The position numbers and the translations under genes were made by a program. From assembly GCA_020638095.1 (NCBI GenBank), contig JACKJF010000003.1, forward strand, positions 930,001 to 994,000: a stretch of 64,000 nt of DNA, read 5' to 3'. The notes under the pieces were generated by a model. The model was not told the origin of the DNA and ran no database searches. It saw only the letters and a program-made list of their open reading frames with translations. Source of the stretch: Hyphomicrobiaceae bacterium. Its GTDB lineage: Bacteria; Pseudomonadota; Alphaproteobacteria; Rhizobiales; Devosiaceae. Of the stretch, positions 54,008 through 62,797 are shown one piece after another. Numbering within the stretch: the first letter of the stretch is position 1; every line of letters begins with the position of its first letter.

Positions 54008-55855
54008 TTACTTTCCGGGCTTCTGGGTCGCCGTCTTTCTGAGCCCAAGGCTTGAAAGAACGTTCCCGAACAGGTCCACGTCCGCCCCGTTGCGCTTCAT
54101 GATGAACCATTGCTGCGCGATCGACAGCGTGTTGTTCCAGGCCCAGTAGATCACGAGACCAGCCGGAAACGATCCGAGCATAAAGGTGAAGAAGATCGGC
54201 ATCAGATTGAAGATCATCTGCTGGGTCGGGTCGGTCTGCGGCGGGTTGAGCCGCATCTGCACCCACATGGTGATGCCCATCAGCAGTGGCCAGAAGCCGA
54301 GATGGAGGAACCCGCCGACAACCGGAAGCACCGTCGGGTCGAACGGAATGAGGCCGAAGAGATTGAAGACGTTCGTCGGGTCCTTGGCCGCAAGATCCTG
54401 GATCCAGCCGAAGAACGGCGCGTGCCGCATTTCGATGGTGATGAACAGAACCTTGTAGAGCGAGAAGAAGACCGGGATCTGGATCAGGATCGGCCAGCAG
54501 CCCGAGAGCGGATTGATCTTCTCGCGGCTATAAAGCTCCATGATCTGCTTTTGCTGCTCGGCGCGGTCGTCGGCATAGCGTTCCTGCAGCGCCTTCATTT
54601 CGGGCTGCACTTTGCGCATTTTGGCCATCGATGCGTAGGAGCGGTTGGCCAGCGGAAGGAACAGCGCCTTGACGATCAGCGTCACGCTGAGAATGGCGAG
54701 GCCGAAATTGCCGAGGATCGAATAAAGGAACCGGATCAGGAAGAACATGGGCTTGGTGATGAAGTGGAACCAGCCCCAGTCGATCATCAGTTCGAACGAA
54801 TCGAAGCCATAGGCCTGCTCGTACCCGTCGATAATTGCCTCGACCTTGGCGCCGGCAAAGGCATAGGTCACGTTGTTGGCCGTGCCGCCCGATGCGACCG
54901 TAACCGGGGTCTTGTCGATGAAATTGGCGCGGTAGATGCCGGGACCCGACGCCGTTGGCGTGTGCACGAAGCGGGCGGTGATGTCGGTGCCGTCTTCCGG
55001 CATGATCACCGCCGCCCAGTACTTGTCGGTGAAACCGAGCCAGCCGCCGGTTGCGTCGTTCTGGATCGTGCCTTCAGAATCGAGATCCTTGTAGGTCTTT
55101 TCCTGAAGGTTCGATCCACCCATCACTCCGATTGGTCCTTCGTGCAGAATGAAGAAGTTGGCAAGGTCATGCGGCAGGTTCTGCCTGACCACACGGGAAT
55201 AGGGGAAGAGCGCGATGTCGCCGCCGGAATTGTTCTCAACGCTGTCCGAGAAACTGAAGAGATAGTCATCGTCGACCGTGATCGTGCGCTTGAAAACGAG
55301 TCCGGCGCCATTGTCCCATTCAAGCGTCACGGGCGAACCCGCCGAAAGCGTGGACCCATTGACAAGTTTCCATTGCGAATTCTGGTCGGGTAGCCCTTCG
55401 CTGCTGCCGTCGGCACGCACCCAGCCGGTTTCGATAAAGAATCCGTCGGGCGACCCGTCAGGCTGCAGAAGGTGAATAATCGGGCTCGTCGGGTCGACGG
55501 CCTCGTTGTATTTCTTCAGCGAAACGTCATCGAGCCGGGCACCGGTCAGATTGATCGAACCGGTGATCGACGCGGTTTCGATCTGTACCCGGTCGGCGGT
55601 CGCGGCAAGCGCCGCTTCGCGATCCGCAAAGGTCGCGGTGCTCGCGGCCGCGTCGGGCGCGGGATTGTTGGTCGAAGCGTTCGCGCTCGTGTCTGGCTGC
55701 GCGATGTCGGTGTTGGCCTGATCCTGCTGCGCGGTGGCAGCCGCCTGCTGCTGCGCCTTTTCGATTTGCGGCCCCATGACGAAATATTGCCACCCGAAGA
55801 CGACGGCGATGCTCAAAAGCACCGCGATGACCATATTGCGTTGATCGGGCGACAT
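54008..55855 (-). CDS. yidC: membrane protein insertase YidC
   Basis: 615 residues. N-terminal helix (about 5-23), Gln/Ala-rich linker, the large periplasmic beta domain (about 85-355) and five C-terminal helices (FHFITKPMFFLIRFLYSILGNFGLAIL, then WPILIQIPVFFSLYKVLF and others), with the conserved positively charged loop KMRKVQPEMKALQERYADD. Inserts and folds inner-membrane proteins with or without SecYEG. Shares the ribosomal protein L34 operon, as in most bacteria. Confidence 0.97.
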   Translation of the reverse strand: MSPDQRNMVIAVLLSIAVVFGWQYFVMGPQIEKAQQQAAATAQQDQANTDIAQPDTSANASTNNPAPDAAASTATFADREAALAATADRVQIETASITGSINLTGARLDDVSLKKYNEAVDPTSPIIHLLQPDGSPDGFFIETGWVRADGSSEGLPDQNSQWKLVNGSTLSAGSPVTLEWDNGAGLVFKRTITVDDDYLFSFSDSVENNSGGDIALFPYSRVVRQNLPHDLANFFILHEGPIGVMGGSNLQEKTYKDLDSEGTIQNDATGGWLGFTDKYWAAVIMPEDGTDITARFVHTPTASGPGIYRANFIDKTPVTVASGGTANNVTYAFAGAKVEAIIDGYEQAYGFDSFELMIDWGWFHFITKPMFFLIRFLYSILGNFGLAILSVTLIVKALFLPLANRSYASMAKMRKVQPEMKALQERYADDRAEQQKQIMELYSREKINPLSGCWPILIQIPVFFSLYKVLFITIEMRHAPFFGWIQDLAAKDPTNVFNLFGLIPFDPTVLPVVGGFLHLGFWPLLMGITMWVQMRLNPPQTDPTQQMIFNLMPIFFTFMLGSFPAGLVIYWAWNNTLSIAQQWFIMKRNGADVDLFGNVLSSLGLRKTATQKPGK

Positions 55856-55878
55856 GGGTTTCTCCGGGGAACGAGGGT

Positions 55879-56211
55879 CTATCGCGATGGCGACGCGGGG
55901 CGAAGCCGGGTCATCTGATGGTCGAGTGCGTCAAGCAGATCGTTGAACTGCGCATATAGGGCTGCCTGCCGTCCAATCAACACATAATCCGTGTTTGTCG
56001 CGAACAATTCAGCCTTTTGCCGGACTGCTGCCCTGAGCCGGCGCTTGATCCGGTTGCGCTCGGGCGAATTGCCGGTACGTTTTGTCACAGTGTACCCGAC
56101 ACCGGGTTCGGAAAAGGCGCTCGCGGCGGCCTGCAACACAAAAAACCGCCCGTTTGACTTGGCGCCCCGGGCGGCTTGCACGAACTGTGCCCTGTGTTTG
56201 AGGTGTCGCAT
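55879..56211 (-). CDS. rnpA: ribonuclease P protein component
   Basis: 110-residue basic protein that supports the catalytic RNA of RNase P. The family motif is GYTVTKRTGNSPERNRIKRRLRAAVR (the RNR helix, about 47-72), preceded by a beta strand with FFVLQAAAS. Two ATGs six bases apart follow GGAGG; 56211 is better spaced (nine bases) than 56217. Lies 24 bases upstream of yidC. Confidence 0.93.
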   Translation of the reverse strand: MRHLKHRAQFVQAARGAKSNGRFFVLQAAASAFSEPGVGYTVTKRTGNSPERNRIKRRLRAAVRQKAELFATNTDYVLIGRQAALYAQFNDLLDALDHQMTRLRPASPSR

Positions 56212-56253
56212 GCGCATCGGCCTCCGGCCGCAGCCGGCGCCGCCAGATGGCAA

Positions 56254-56388
56254 TCAGGCCGAAAGGCGCTTGCGGCCGCGATTGCGGCGCGCGTTGAGAA
56301 CCTGGCGGCCGCTTTTGGTCGCCATGCGGGCGCGAAAACCGTGCCGGCGGGTGCGCACCAGTTTGGAGGGCTGATAAGTGCGTTTCAT
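56254..56388 (-). CDS. rpmH: 50S ribosomal protein L34
   Basis: 44 residues, [20 protein letters not shown] to the C-terminal RKRLSA, the standard length and sequence of L34. First gene of the rpmH-rnpA-yidC-yihA operon. Its stop and the rnpA ribosome site are close, with 42 bases between genes. Confidence 0.98.
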   Translation of the reverse strand: MKRTYQPSKLVRTRRHGFRARMATKSGRQVLNARRNRGRKRLSA

Positions 56389-56698
56389 AAATCCACATTG
56401 CGCGCCGGGCGCAATTCCTCTTGCATCAATTCGGGCAATTGCACGCTGACGCTTCATCCCGCGGGACAAGAGGCCAGCAAACTCGCGCGGACCTATAGGG
56501 AAAAGTGCCCTTCAAGTCAATCTGGCAAAGCGGTCTGAAAAGAGGCCGCCATGCTTCACGCTGCGCTCACGTCAACCGCCTTGCGTATCACTTGCCCTCA
56601 CATGCTGGTGAGAAGGGGGTCTCAAGTCTATCGTTGCGCGCTAGAGGGAAGTGAAAGCAGACCCCTCCAGCCACTCATGGGCCGCAATGCAGACCGCT
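56389..56698. other. divergent intergenic region upstream of rpmH
   Basis: 310 bases without a credible gene. It holds the rpmH promoter (56492-56520) and about 105 bases of leader before L34, plus the upstream region of the VTT-domain gene. I searched it for DnaA boxes because rpmH can lie near an origin and saw none. Confidence 0.6.
56492..56520 (-). promoter_or_regulatory. rpmH operon promoter
   Basis: On the minus strand TTGACT (56520-56515) and TATAGG (56497-56492) are 17 bases apart. Transcription would start near 56485 and give a leader of about 95 bases before L34, compatible with leader-based control. Confidence 0.55.
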
Positions 56699-57460
56699 AT
56701 GACCGAAAAACGCTCCCTGACCCGCTTCTGGCCGCTTGCGCTGATCGCCTTGGCGGTTGCGCTCTTTTTCGGACTTGGCCTTCATCGCCAGATTTCCATC
56801 GACGGTCTTGCAGTCAATTACGCGGCGATTACCGGCTACGTCGCGGCCAATCCGGTTCTCGCCTATCTCGGCGGCGGCCTGCTTTACGTGGCGGCGGTTG
56901 CGGTCGCCTTTCCTGCCGCCTGGATCATCACGGTGGGTTTCGGCGTCGTATTCGGGCTCGTCAACGGCTCGATTCTCGTCATTGTCAGCGCCACCCTTGG
57001 CGCCTGCATTCTCTACTGGGCCGCCCGCACGCTTCTGGCCGATTTCTTCCGCGCCCGCGCCGGGCGTTGGCTCAACGACATGGCCGACGGCTTCCGCCGC
57101 AATGCTGCCAGCTATCTTCTGTTCCTGCGGCTGACCCCGGTCGCGCCCTTCGTGCTGCTCAATGCGTTGCCGGGCGTACTCAACGTTCCGTTCTTCACCT
57201 ACGCCTGGACGACCGCGCTCGGCATCATCCCGGGAACTCTGGCCTATGTCTCCGCGGGCGAGGGCCTGCGCGCCATCGTCGCCGAACGCGCGACAGCTTG
57301 TGCCGCCGGTGTTCCGCCCTGCGGCGGGCCGCTCAGTCCCTCCGATCTCGTCCGCCCCGAAACCCTCATCGCCATTTCGCTTCTCGCGCTGGTTTCCCTG
57401 TTGCCCGTTGTTCTGAAATGGTGGCGTGCCCGCGGTGAAGCGGGTAAAGCGGACCGCTGA
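56699..57460 (+). CDS. TVP38/TMEM64-family membrane protein
   Basis: A VTT-domain (DedA-like) integral membrane protein of about 253 residues with six hydrophobic segments. The core FPAAWIITVGFGVVFGLVNGS and the re-entrant FLRLTPVAPFVLLNALPGVLNVPFFTY are the family hallmarks. Start is uncertain: ATG 56699 (MTEKRSLTRF) is chosen, but ATG 56687 and GTG 56651 (after GAGGGAA) are possible. It ends 23 bases before a flavin reductase gene; the two are often neighbours or fused elsewhere, so a joint role is likely, perhaps redox of a membrane-bound molecule or lipid transport. Confidence 0.88.
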   Translation: MTEKRSLTRFWPLALIALAVALFFGLGLHRQISIDGLAVNYAAITGYVAANPVLAYLGGGLLYVAAVAVAFPAAWIITVGFGVVFGLVNGSILVIVSATLGACILYWAARTLLADFFRARAGRWLNDMADGFRRNAASYLLFLRLTPVAPFVLLNALPGVLNVPFFTYAWTTALGIIPGTLAYVSAGEGLRAIVAERATACAAGVPPCGGPLSPSDLVRPETLIAISLLALVSLLPVVLKWWRARGEAGKADR

Positions 57461-57483
57461 TCAGAGATTGGGATCGTTCGCAC

Positions 57484-58908
57484 GTGGAAACGCTCAGCCC
57501 GGATATTTGTGTTATCGGCGCCGGCTCCGGCGGGTTGACCGTTGCGGCGGCCTCCGCCCAGCTCGGCGCCTCGGTGGTGCTGATCGAAGCCGCCCAGATG
57601 GGAGGCGATTGCCTCAACTATGGCTGCGTGCCCTCGAAAGCCTTCATCGCCTCGGCCAAACGTGCCCACACCATTCTTCACACCGAAATGTTCGGGGTCG
57701 CGACCGAAAGCCTGAAGGTCAATTTCGGCCGCATCCATGAGCACGTTCAGGGCGTGATCGATGCCATTGCCCCCAATGACTCCGTCGAGCGGTTCGAAGG
57801 CCTCGGCGTCCGCGTCATTCAGGAACGCGGCCGGTTCACCGACCGCAACACCGTGACCGCCGGGGACTATCAGATCCGGGCCCGCCGCTTCGTCATTGCC
57901 ACGGGGTCTCGCGCGGCCATTCCGCCGATCGAGGGGCTTGCCGACGTTCCCTATTTCACCAACGAAACCATCTTTCAGCAGACCCGCAAGCCCGGTCATC
58001 TGTTGATTATCGGCGCCGGCCCGATCGGCATGGAGCTCGCCCAGGCTCACCGGCGGCTCGGCGCCGAGGTGACCGTCATCGACATGGCGAGCCCGCTCGC
58101 CAAGGACGATCCGGAACTTGTGGCCATCGTCCGCCAGAAGGTCGAGGCCGAGGGCGTCGCCATTCTCGACAAGGCTGCGATCAAGTCCGTTGCTCAGGCC
58201 GGTCAGTCGATTGCCATCACCATCGAACGCAATGGCGAGGCGGAAGTGGTAACCGGGTCGCATCTGCTCGTCGCGGCCGGGCGCAAGCCCAATGTCGACG
58301 ATCTTGGGCTCGATGCCGCCGGGATCAGAACAGACCGGGGTGCGGTGAAGGTCAGCCGGGGTCTTCGCACATCCAACCGCAAGGTCTACGCCATCGGCGA
58401 CGTGGCGGGGGCTCTGCAATTCACCCATATGGCCGGCTATCAGGCCGGCCTCGTCGTGCGTAATGCGCTTTTCGGCCTGCCGGTGAGGGTGAACACCACT
58501 CTCATCCCCTGGGCGACCTACACCGATCCCGAACTGGCGCATGTCGGGCTCAACGAGGCCGAGGCGAAAAAGCGACATGGCGACCGGTTCCGCGTCGTTC
58601 GCGTGTCCTATGCCGAAAACGATCGCGCCCGTGCGGAACACCGCACCGAAGGCATGCTCAAGGTCATTTTCGACCGCAAAGGCCGGATTCTCGGTGCGAC
58701 CATTGCCGGGCTGCAGGCCGGCGAAATCATTTCGCTTTTCGCCTACGCCATTGCCAACAAGCTGACCGCTTCGAGCCTGACGAAATTCGTCGCGCCCTAT
58801 CCGACGCTGACGGAGCTGGTCAAGCGCGCGGGGGTGGAGTTCTATCGCGATCAGCTCGGCAATCCGTGGCTGGCCCGCTTGCGCCGGTTCGCGCGCTTAT
58901 TGCCCTGA
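57484..58908 (+). CDS. FAD-dependent disulfide oxidoreductase, mercuric-reductase-like
   Basis: 474 residues, a pyridine nucleotide-disulfide oxidoreductase. FAD-binding IGAGSGGLTVA (11-21), redox disulfide Cys43/Cys48 in GGDCLNYGCVPSKAF, NAD(P) motif IGAGPIGMELAQ, second FAD motif VYAIGDVAGALQFTHMAGYQ and a C-terminal dimerisation domain with PYPTLTELVKRAG. It lacks the C-terminal Cys pair and the N-terminal metal-binding domain of true mercuric reductases. Start GTG 57484. Together with the preceding VTT protein it forms the pair often annotated as one bifunctional TVP38/oxidoreductase. Confidence 0.9.
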   Translation: METLSPDICVIGAGSGGLTVAAASAQLGASVVLIEAAQMGGDCLNYGCVPSKAFIASAKRAHTILHTEMFGVATESLKVNFGRIHEHVQGVIDAIAPNDSVERFEGLGVRVIQERGRFTDRNTVTAGDYQIRARRFVIATGSRAAIPPIEGLADVPYFTNETIFQQTRKPGHLLIIGAGPIGMELAQAHRRLGAEVTVIDMASPLAKDDPELVAIVRQKVEAEGVAILDKAAIKSVAQAGQSIAITIERNGEAEVVTGSHLLVAAGRKPNVDDLGLDAAGIRTDRGAVKVSRGLRTSNRKVYAIGDVAGALQFTHMAGYQAGLVVRNALFGLPVRVNTTLIPWATYTDPELAHVGLNEAEAKKRHGDRFRVVRVSYAENDRARAEHRTEGMLKVIFDRKGRILGATIAGLQAGEIISLFAYAIANKLTASSLTKFVAPYPTLTELVKRAGVEFYRDQLGNPWLARLRRFARLLP

Positions 58909-58936
58909 TTTTTCATTCATTGTATGGCCATGCATC

Positions 58937-60391
58937 ATGGCTGAAATCACCGCCAAACCGCCCTTATTTACCGGCCTGTCGACGCGACTGATCGCCATGA
59001 TCGTGATCGTCATCCTTGCGCTCGAAGTCGTCATCTTCCTGCCCTCGCTCGCCAACGCCCGTGCCAACTGGCTCAACAACCGTCTCGACATCGCCGCCGT
59101 TGCCTTAAGGGTGATCGACGCCGTTCCCGCCAACATGACCATTCCGGCCAAGCTGGCCGATAGCCTTCTGACGACCGCCGGCGCCAACGCCATCGCCCTC
59201 CGTTCGCCCGCCCGCTCGCAATTGATCGAACGGTCCGACGAACCGATGCCGCATGCCGCGATTACCGCCGATGTGCGCCGTCGCGATCCGTTCTACCTGA
59301 TCACCGGCGGCCTCGACACGCTGATCAACGGGTCCGACCGCATGCTGCGCATCGTCGGGCCGGCGAATCCGGACGGCACGGCCGCTGCCACCGCCTCGCG
59401 CGACGACACGCAACTCATCGAAGTCATCATGTCCGAGGCGCCGCTTCGCGCCGAACTCATCACCTATGCCCGCAACATCTTCCTTCTGTCATTGACCATT
59501 GCCATTCTGACCGCGGCGGTTCTGTTCTTCTTCATCAACCGCGACCTGATCCGGCCGATCAAGCGCATGACCGATTCCATCCTGGCTTTCCGCAAGGAGC
59601 CCGAAAACGCGTCGCTGATCATCGTGCCGTCCGACCGCAAGGACGAAATCGGCATGACCGAGCGCGAACTCGCCGCCATGCAGTCCGACCTCTTCGCCAT
59701 GTTGCGTCAGCGCCGCCACCTTGCCGATCTCGGTCTTGCGGTTGCCAAGATCAACCACGACCTGCGCAACACCCTGACCTCGGCCCAATTGCTCTCCGAC
59801 CAGGTGGCCAATCTCGACGATCCCAATGTGCAGCGTCTCGCGCCGCGGCTCGTCCACACGCTTGACCGCGCCATCGGCTTTGCCCAGTCGGTGCTCTCCT
59901 ATGGCCGCGAATCCGGTGTGCCGCCCAAGCCGCAGCCGGTCGATCTTCGGGCCCTGCTCGAAGAGGTGCAGTTCGAGGCGGGCCTGCGCGCCCATCCCGG
60001 CATCCGGGTCGATAATCAGGTTCCGGACGAAATCCTGCTCCGCCTCGATCCCGACCAGATGGCCCGGGTCTTCACCAACCTCGCCAAGAATGCCCGCGAG
60101 GCGCTCGAACCGCTCGCCGAGAAGCGCGACGACCTGACCGTCTGCTTTTCCTATACCGAGGACCAGGACTGGCTGATCATCTCGGTGATGGACAACGGCC
60201 CCGGCCTGCCGCCCCGCGCCCGCGAAAATCTCTTCGTCGCCTTCGAGGGTTCGGCCCGCGCCGAAGGCACCGGCCTTGGCCTGACCATTGCCCGCGAACT
60301 GACCGAAGCCCATGGCGGCGAATTGGTCTTCGTCGATCAGGAAAAGGGCACCCGTTTCGACGTGCGGCTGCCCGCGTCACTCCTCATTTAG
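58937..60391 (+). CDS. sensor histidine kinase
   Basis: 484 residues. Helix 1 near 17-39, a periplasmic sensor region (about 40-180) with no recognisable fold, helix 2 near 182-203, HAMP, then a dimerisation helix whose phosphoacceptor is His274 in AKINHDLRNTLTS, and a HATPase domain with N-box VFTNLAKNAREAL, DNGPGLP and GTGLGLTIARELTEAHGG. The phospho-site motif HDLRN, and lack of an adjacent response regulator, mark it as an orphan kinase. 28 bases after the oxidoreductase, possibly cotranscribed. Confidence 0.92.
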   Translation: MAEITAKPPLFTGLSTRLIAMIVIVILALEVVIFLPSLANARANWLNNRLDIAAVALRVIDAVPANMTIPAKLADSLLTTAGANAIALRSPARSQLIERSDEPMPHAAITADVRRRDPFYLITGGLDTLINGSDRMLRIVGPANPDGTAAATASRDDTQLIEVIMSEAPLRAELITYARNIFLLSLTIAILTAAVLFFFINRDLIRPIKRMTDSILAFRKEPENASLIIVPSDRKDEIGMTERELAAMQSDLFAMLRQRRHLADLGLAVAKINHDLRNTLTSAQLLSDQVANLDDPNVQRLAPRLVHTLDRAIGFAQSVLSYGRESGVPPKPQPVDLRALLEEVQFEAGLRAHPGIRVDNQVPDEILLRLDPDQMARVFTNLAKNAREALEPLAEKRDDLTVCFSYTEDQDWLIISVMDNGPGLPPRARENLFVAFEGSARAEGTGLGLTIARELTEAHGGELVFVDQEKGTRFDVRLPASLLI

Positions 60392-60512
60392 GGCCGTTGC
60401 GGGAAGGCGCGCTGAGCCCCAGGAGCGGCTAACCGTCGGCCGCGCGATTGCGGTGTTGATGGGGTTGCCTTGCCCCGCCTGCCGGTATATGCGTTGCCCC
60501 CGGTCGCGCCGC

Positions 60513-62141
60513 CTATGCCGCGCCGGCCAGGCGCCCGTAGCTCAGCTGGATAGAGCACCAGACTACGAATCTGGGGGTCAGGAGTTCGAATCTCTTCGGG
60601 CGCGCCATTTCACATTTTCCCATGTTCATGGCTCCTAACATCTTGAATGGTAAGGTGGTTTCGGGAGTTCGAAGTCCTGTTTTCCGGTCGTATGCCACAC
60701 GCTGCGTAAACGCCAGTTTCAGCACCGTTCGCTTGTCTTCCAGACGGTCGGAAGCCCATAGTTTCCAAGGGTTTGAGAGGAAGTCGCAAGCGAGTTCGAA
60801 CATTTCCTCGAAGGTGCGCTTGGGACCGGCACCCCGCGACAGTGTTTCGGTCGCAATAAGCTTCTGACGTTCCAGCTTGGCAATGCGTTGTTCGTAGGCG
60901 GAAATCGCCGACACGCTTTCGCTTTCGACGATCCGGTCCACGATCTGCTCGATCTGGCGTTCGAGCTTCACGATCTCGACCTTGGCCAACGCCTGAATAG
61001 ACTTCGCCTGTTCCAGACGCACGTCCCAAGCTTTTCTGAACATGGCCTTCGCCAGATCGAAGAGCTTGGTCGTCGGCGTCATCGCTTTCAGCAGTTCGGC
61101 AAACTCGCCTTCGATCTGGTCACGCCTGATCGACTTGCGATTGCTCTCGCAGGAGCGATTGTGACACAGATAGTACGGGTGCCGCTTGCCGGTATTGGAT
61201 TTCGACCAACCGGCGGTGAGCGGCCTGCCGCAATCGCCGCACACAACAAATCCGCGAAGCGGAAAGTCTGCATTGATATCGGCGCGCGCAGGCACCTTCG
61301 CACCGCCTCTCAGGCGGTCCTGAATGCGCTGGAAGGTGGCGAGGTCAATCAACCCTTCGTGCTTGCCTTCGCGCAGGCCGATATCCCATTTCGGCACTTC
61401 GATATATCCCGCGTAGGTCACGCGGGTGAGAATGTCATTCACACGCTGGTTGCGGATTTGCCCGTCCGGCAAATCCTTCGGGAACTCGGGCTGACTTTCG
61501 AGAAAGCGCTTCACTTCCGCTTGCGTGTCCAACCGGCCCGCCGCGTAGCCTTCCAGCGCTTCCTGTACGATGGACGCCAGCGGCTCGTTCCGCACCAGCA
61601 CCTTGCCGTGGCCATCGCGCTTGTCATACCGATAGCCGACCGGCGCTTGGAAAACGTAATACCCGTTCATGCAGCGGGCCTGCATACGGTTGAGCGTTTG
61701 CTCGCGGTTCTTGCGGCTTTGATGCTGGGAGACAGACGCGAGAATGTACTCGTGCAATTCCCCGTTAGCATCCTCGCGGAATTCAATCGACGGCGACTCC
61801 AGAATGCCGCCCGCTTCGAGGATCGCCGCGCGCAAATCGAAATGCACCCGCACATTTCTAGCGAATCTCGATAGGTCGTCGATGATGACGACATGCGGGT
61901 TGCGCCGATCCGATTGCAGGAAGGCGAGCAAGGATTGCATGCCACGCCGCTCTGCCGTTTGCCCCGTCAGATCGTCGGTGAACACGCGCTTCACGGTGTA
62001 GCCCTTGAAGCTCGCATATTGACGGCAGCGCGTTTCCTGCGAGTTCAGGCCGTCGCCGCGCTTAGTCTGGGCCTTGGAGGACACGCGGCAATAGATGACC
62101 GCATCGCGGACATTATGTGCCGGTTCGTTTTTAAAGTTCAT
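60513..62141 (-). CDS. large serine recombinase (element integrase)
   Basis: 542 residues. N-terminal resolvase domain with VIYCRVSSKAQ (nucleophile Ser21), RRGMQSLLAFL and IDDLSRFARN; a recombinase domain (about 160-260); the zinc ribbon VVCGDCGRPLTAG with YLCHNRSCESN; a coiled coil (about 370-430) and a C-terminal region. Residues about 512-537 are the antisense reading of the tRNA-Arg gene (RPKRFELLTPRFVV), so the recombinase gene ends inside its own attachment tRNA and its last codons come from the chromosome. Translation is coupled to the small gene upstream (ATGA). It would integrate and excise the element. Confidence 0.93.
   Translation of the reverse strand: MNFKNEPAHNVRDAVIYCRVSSKAQTKRGDGLNSQETRCRQYASFKGYTVKRVFTDDLTGQTAERRGMQSLLAFLQSDRRNPHVVIIDDLSRFARNVRVHFDLRAAILEAGGILESPSIEFREDANGELHEYILASVSQHQSRKNREQTLNRMQARCMNGYYVFQAPVGYRYDKRDGHGKVLVRNEPLASIVQEALEGYAAGRLDTQAEVKRFLESQPEFPKDLPDGQIRNQRVNDILTRVTYAGYIEVPKWDIGLREGKHEGLIDLATFQRIQDRLRGGAKVPARADINADFPLRGFVVCGDCGRPLTAGWSKSNTGKRHPYYLCHNRSCESNRKSIRRDQIEGEFAELLKAMTPTTKLFDLAKAMFRKAWDVRLEQAKSIQALAKVEIVKLERQIEQIVDRIVESESVSAISAYEQRIAKLERQKLIATETLSRGAGPKRTFEEMFELACDFLSNPWKLWASDRLEDKRTVLKLAFTQRVAYDRKTGLRTPETTLPFKMLGAMNMGKCEMARPKRFELLTPRFVVWCSIQLSYGRLAGAA
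60531..60607 (+). tRNA. tRNA-Arg (ACG)
   Basis: 77 bases fold as a standard cloverleaf: acceptor GCGCCCG/CGGGCGC, D-arm with AGCTGGATAG, anticodon stem CCAGA/TCTGG with loop CTACGAA (anticodon ACG), T-arm with TTCGAAT, and encoded CCA at 60605-60607. ACG reads CGN codons after A34 deamination. The gene is intact and serves as integration site. Confidence 0.97.
60565..60607. other. predicted attachment site (3' half of tRNA-Arg)
   Basis: Elements that use tRNA genes usually duplicate the 3' half on excision and integration. The recombinase gene starts its terminal codons here, and the foreign-looking genes follow immediately. The second copy should lie beyond 64000; the core boundaries are not visible. 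Confidence 0.45.
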
Positions 62142-62452
62142 GGCGATGGCCTCCCTTCGTCATTCGGGATCGGCGCACGGCGCGCGCTATCCGCGATGAC
62201 CTGTTGCACAGGTTCAATGCCGAAGCCGAGATCAACGAATTGAACGATGATGGTCCACAGCGTCTCAAGCAGCTCTTGTTCCTGCTCTTCGCTCAGACCC
62301 ATGTCTTCGACGTATTGACGGTAGTCATCGACGTTCAACGTCAGCGCCGGACGACCGGCGGGATCGACTACCTGTATGCCTTGAGTCTCGTCCTGCGGCG
62401 GACTCGCGTCAACAATTTCTGTGTTGGAAGGCTGGGGATACTTTTCGACCAT
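62138..62452 (-). CDS. small acidic protein coupled to the recombinase, unknown function
   Basis: 104 residues, acidic, no signal peptide or helix; LTLNVDDYRQYVEDMGLSEEQEQELLETLWTIIVQFVDLGF is probably helical. The start is ATG 62452, with GGAGA five bases before it; the open frame continues to 62533 but without a site. The stop overlaps the recombinase ATG by four bases, and small proteins placed like this are sometimes directionality or accessory factors, though size and charge here do not resemble basic excisionases. Not recognised. Confidence 0.7.
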   Translation of the reverse strand: MVEKYPQPSNTEIVDASPPQDETQGIQVVDPAGRPALTLNVDDYRQYVEDMGLSEEQEQELLETLWTIIVQFVDLGFGIEPVQQVIADSARRAPIPNDEGRPSP

Positions 62453-62497
62453 GTTTTCTCCGTGCGCGGTTCCTTTCCTGCTCGTTGTCGGTTGCCT

Positions 62498-62531
62498 CTT
62501 TATGTCCAATAAAATAGAACATAAAGGGAAC
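62498..62531 (-). promoter_or_regulatory. LexA-type box and overlapping inverted repeat upstream of the recombinase operon
   Basis: GAAC-N7-GAAC (62517-62531; GTTC-N7-GTTC on the transcribed strand) is exactly the alphaproteobacterial SOS box. An overlapping palindrome pairs CTTTATGT (62498-62505) with ACATAAAG (62519-62526). Both lie 46-79 bases before the small gene's ATG. Chance hits to the 8-base box are expected about twice per window, so position is the main support. Confidence 0.45.
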
Positions 62532-62767
62532 AAACTATCTCACAGCCTAAAGTGAGAGAGCAAGAAATATCTGGGATTTATTTCCCTAGACGGAGCGCCG
62601 GAGGCCAAACATCACATTGGTCGAGTTTCCTTCTACTGAGGCGTTAATTGAATCCAGACAATCGTTAATACTTCCCTACCGCCTTGCTCGCGGGCTGAAC
62701 CGCTGCAAAATAGGAGCATTGGTGAGCGGCCCTATTGTATAGGACACGAGGCCGAGGATGCTGGATA

Positions 62768-62797
62768 TGGAAAGAAAACGGTCACCGGCGTTGACCG
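62768..62797 (-). terminator. intrinsic terminator at the end of the structured segment
   Basis: Minus strand: CGGTCA-ACGCCGG-TGACCG followed by TTTTCTTTCC. It directly follows the long AAGATGTG hairpin and shows that transcription on the minus strand is expected to stop here. Confidence 0.65.

Noticed and set aside
56254..56698. Replication origin near rpmH.
   Set aside because: No DnaA boxes or AT-rich unwinding region, and dnaA and dnaN are absent.
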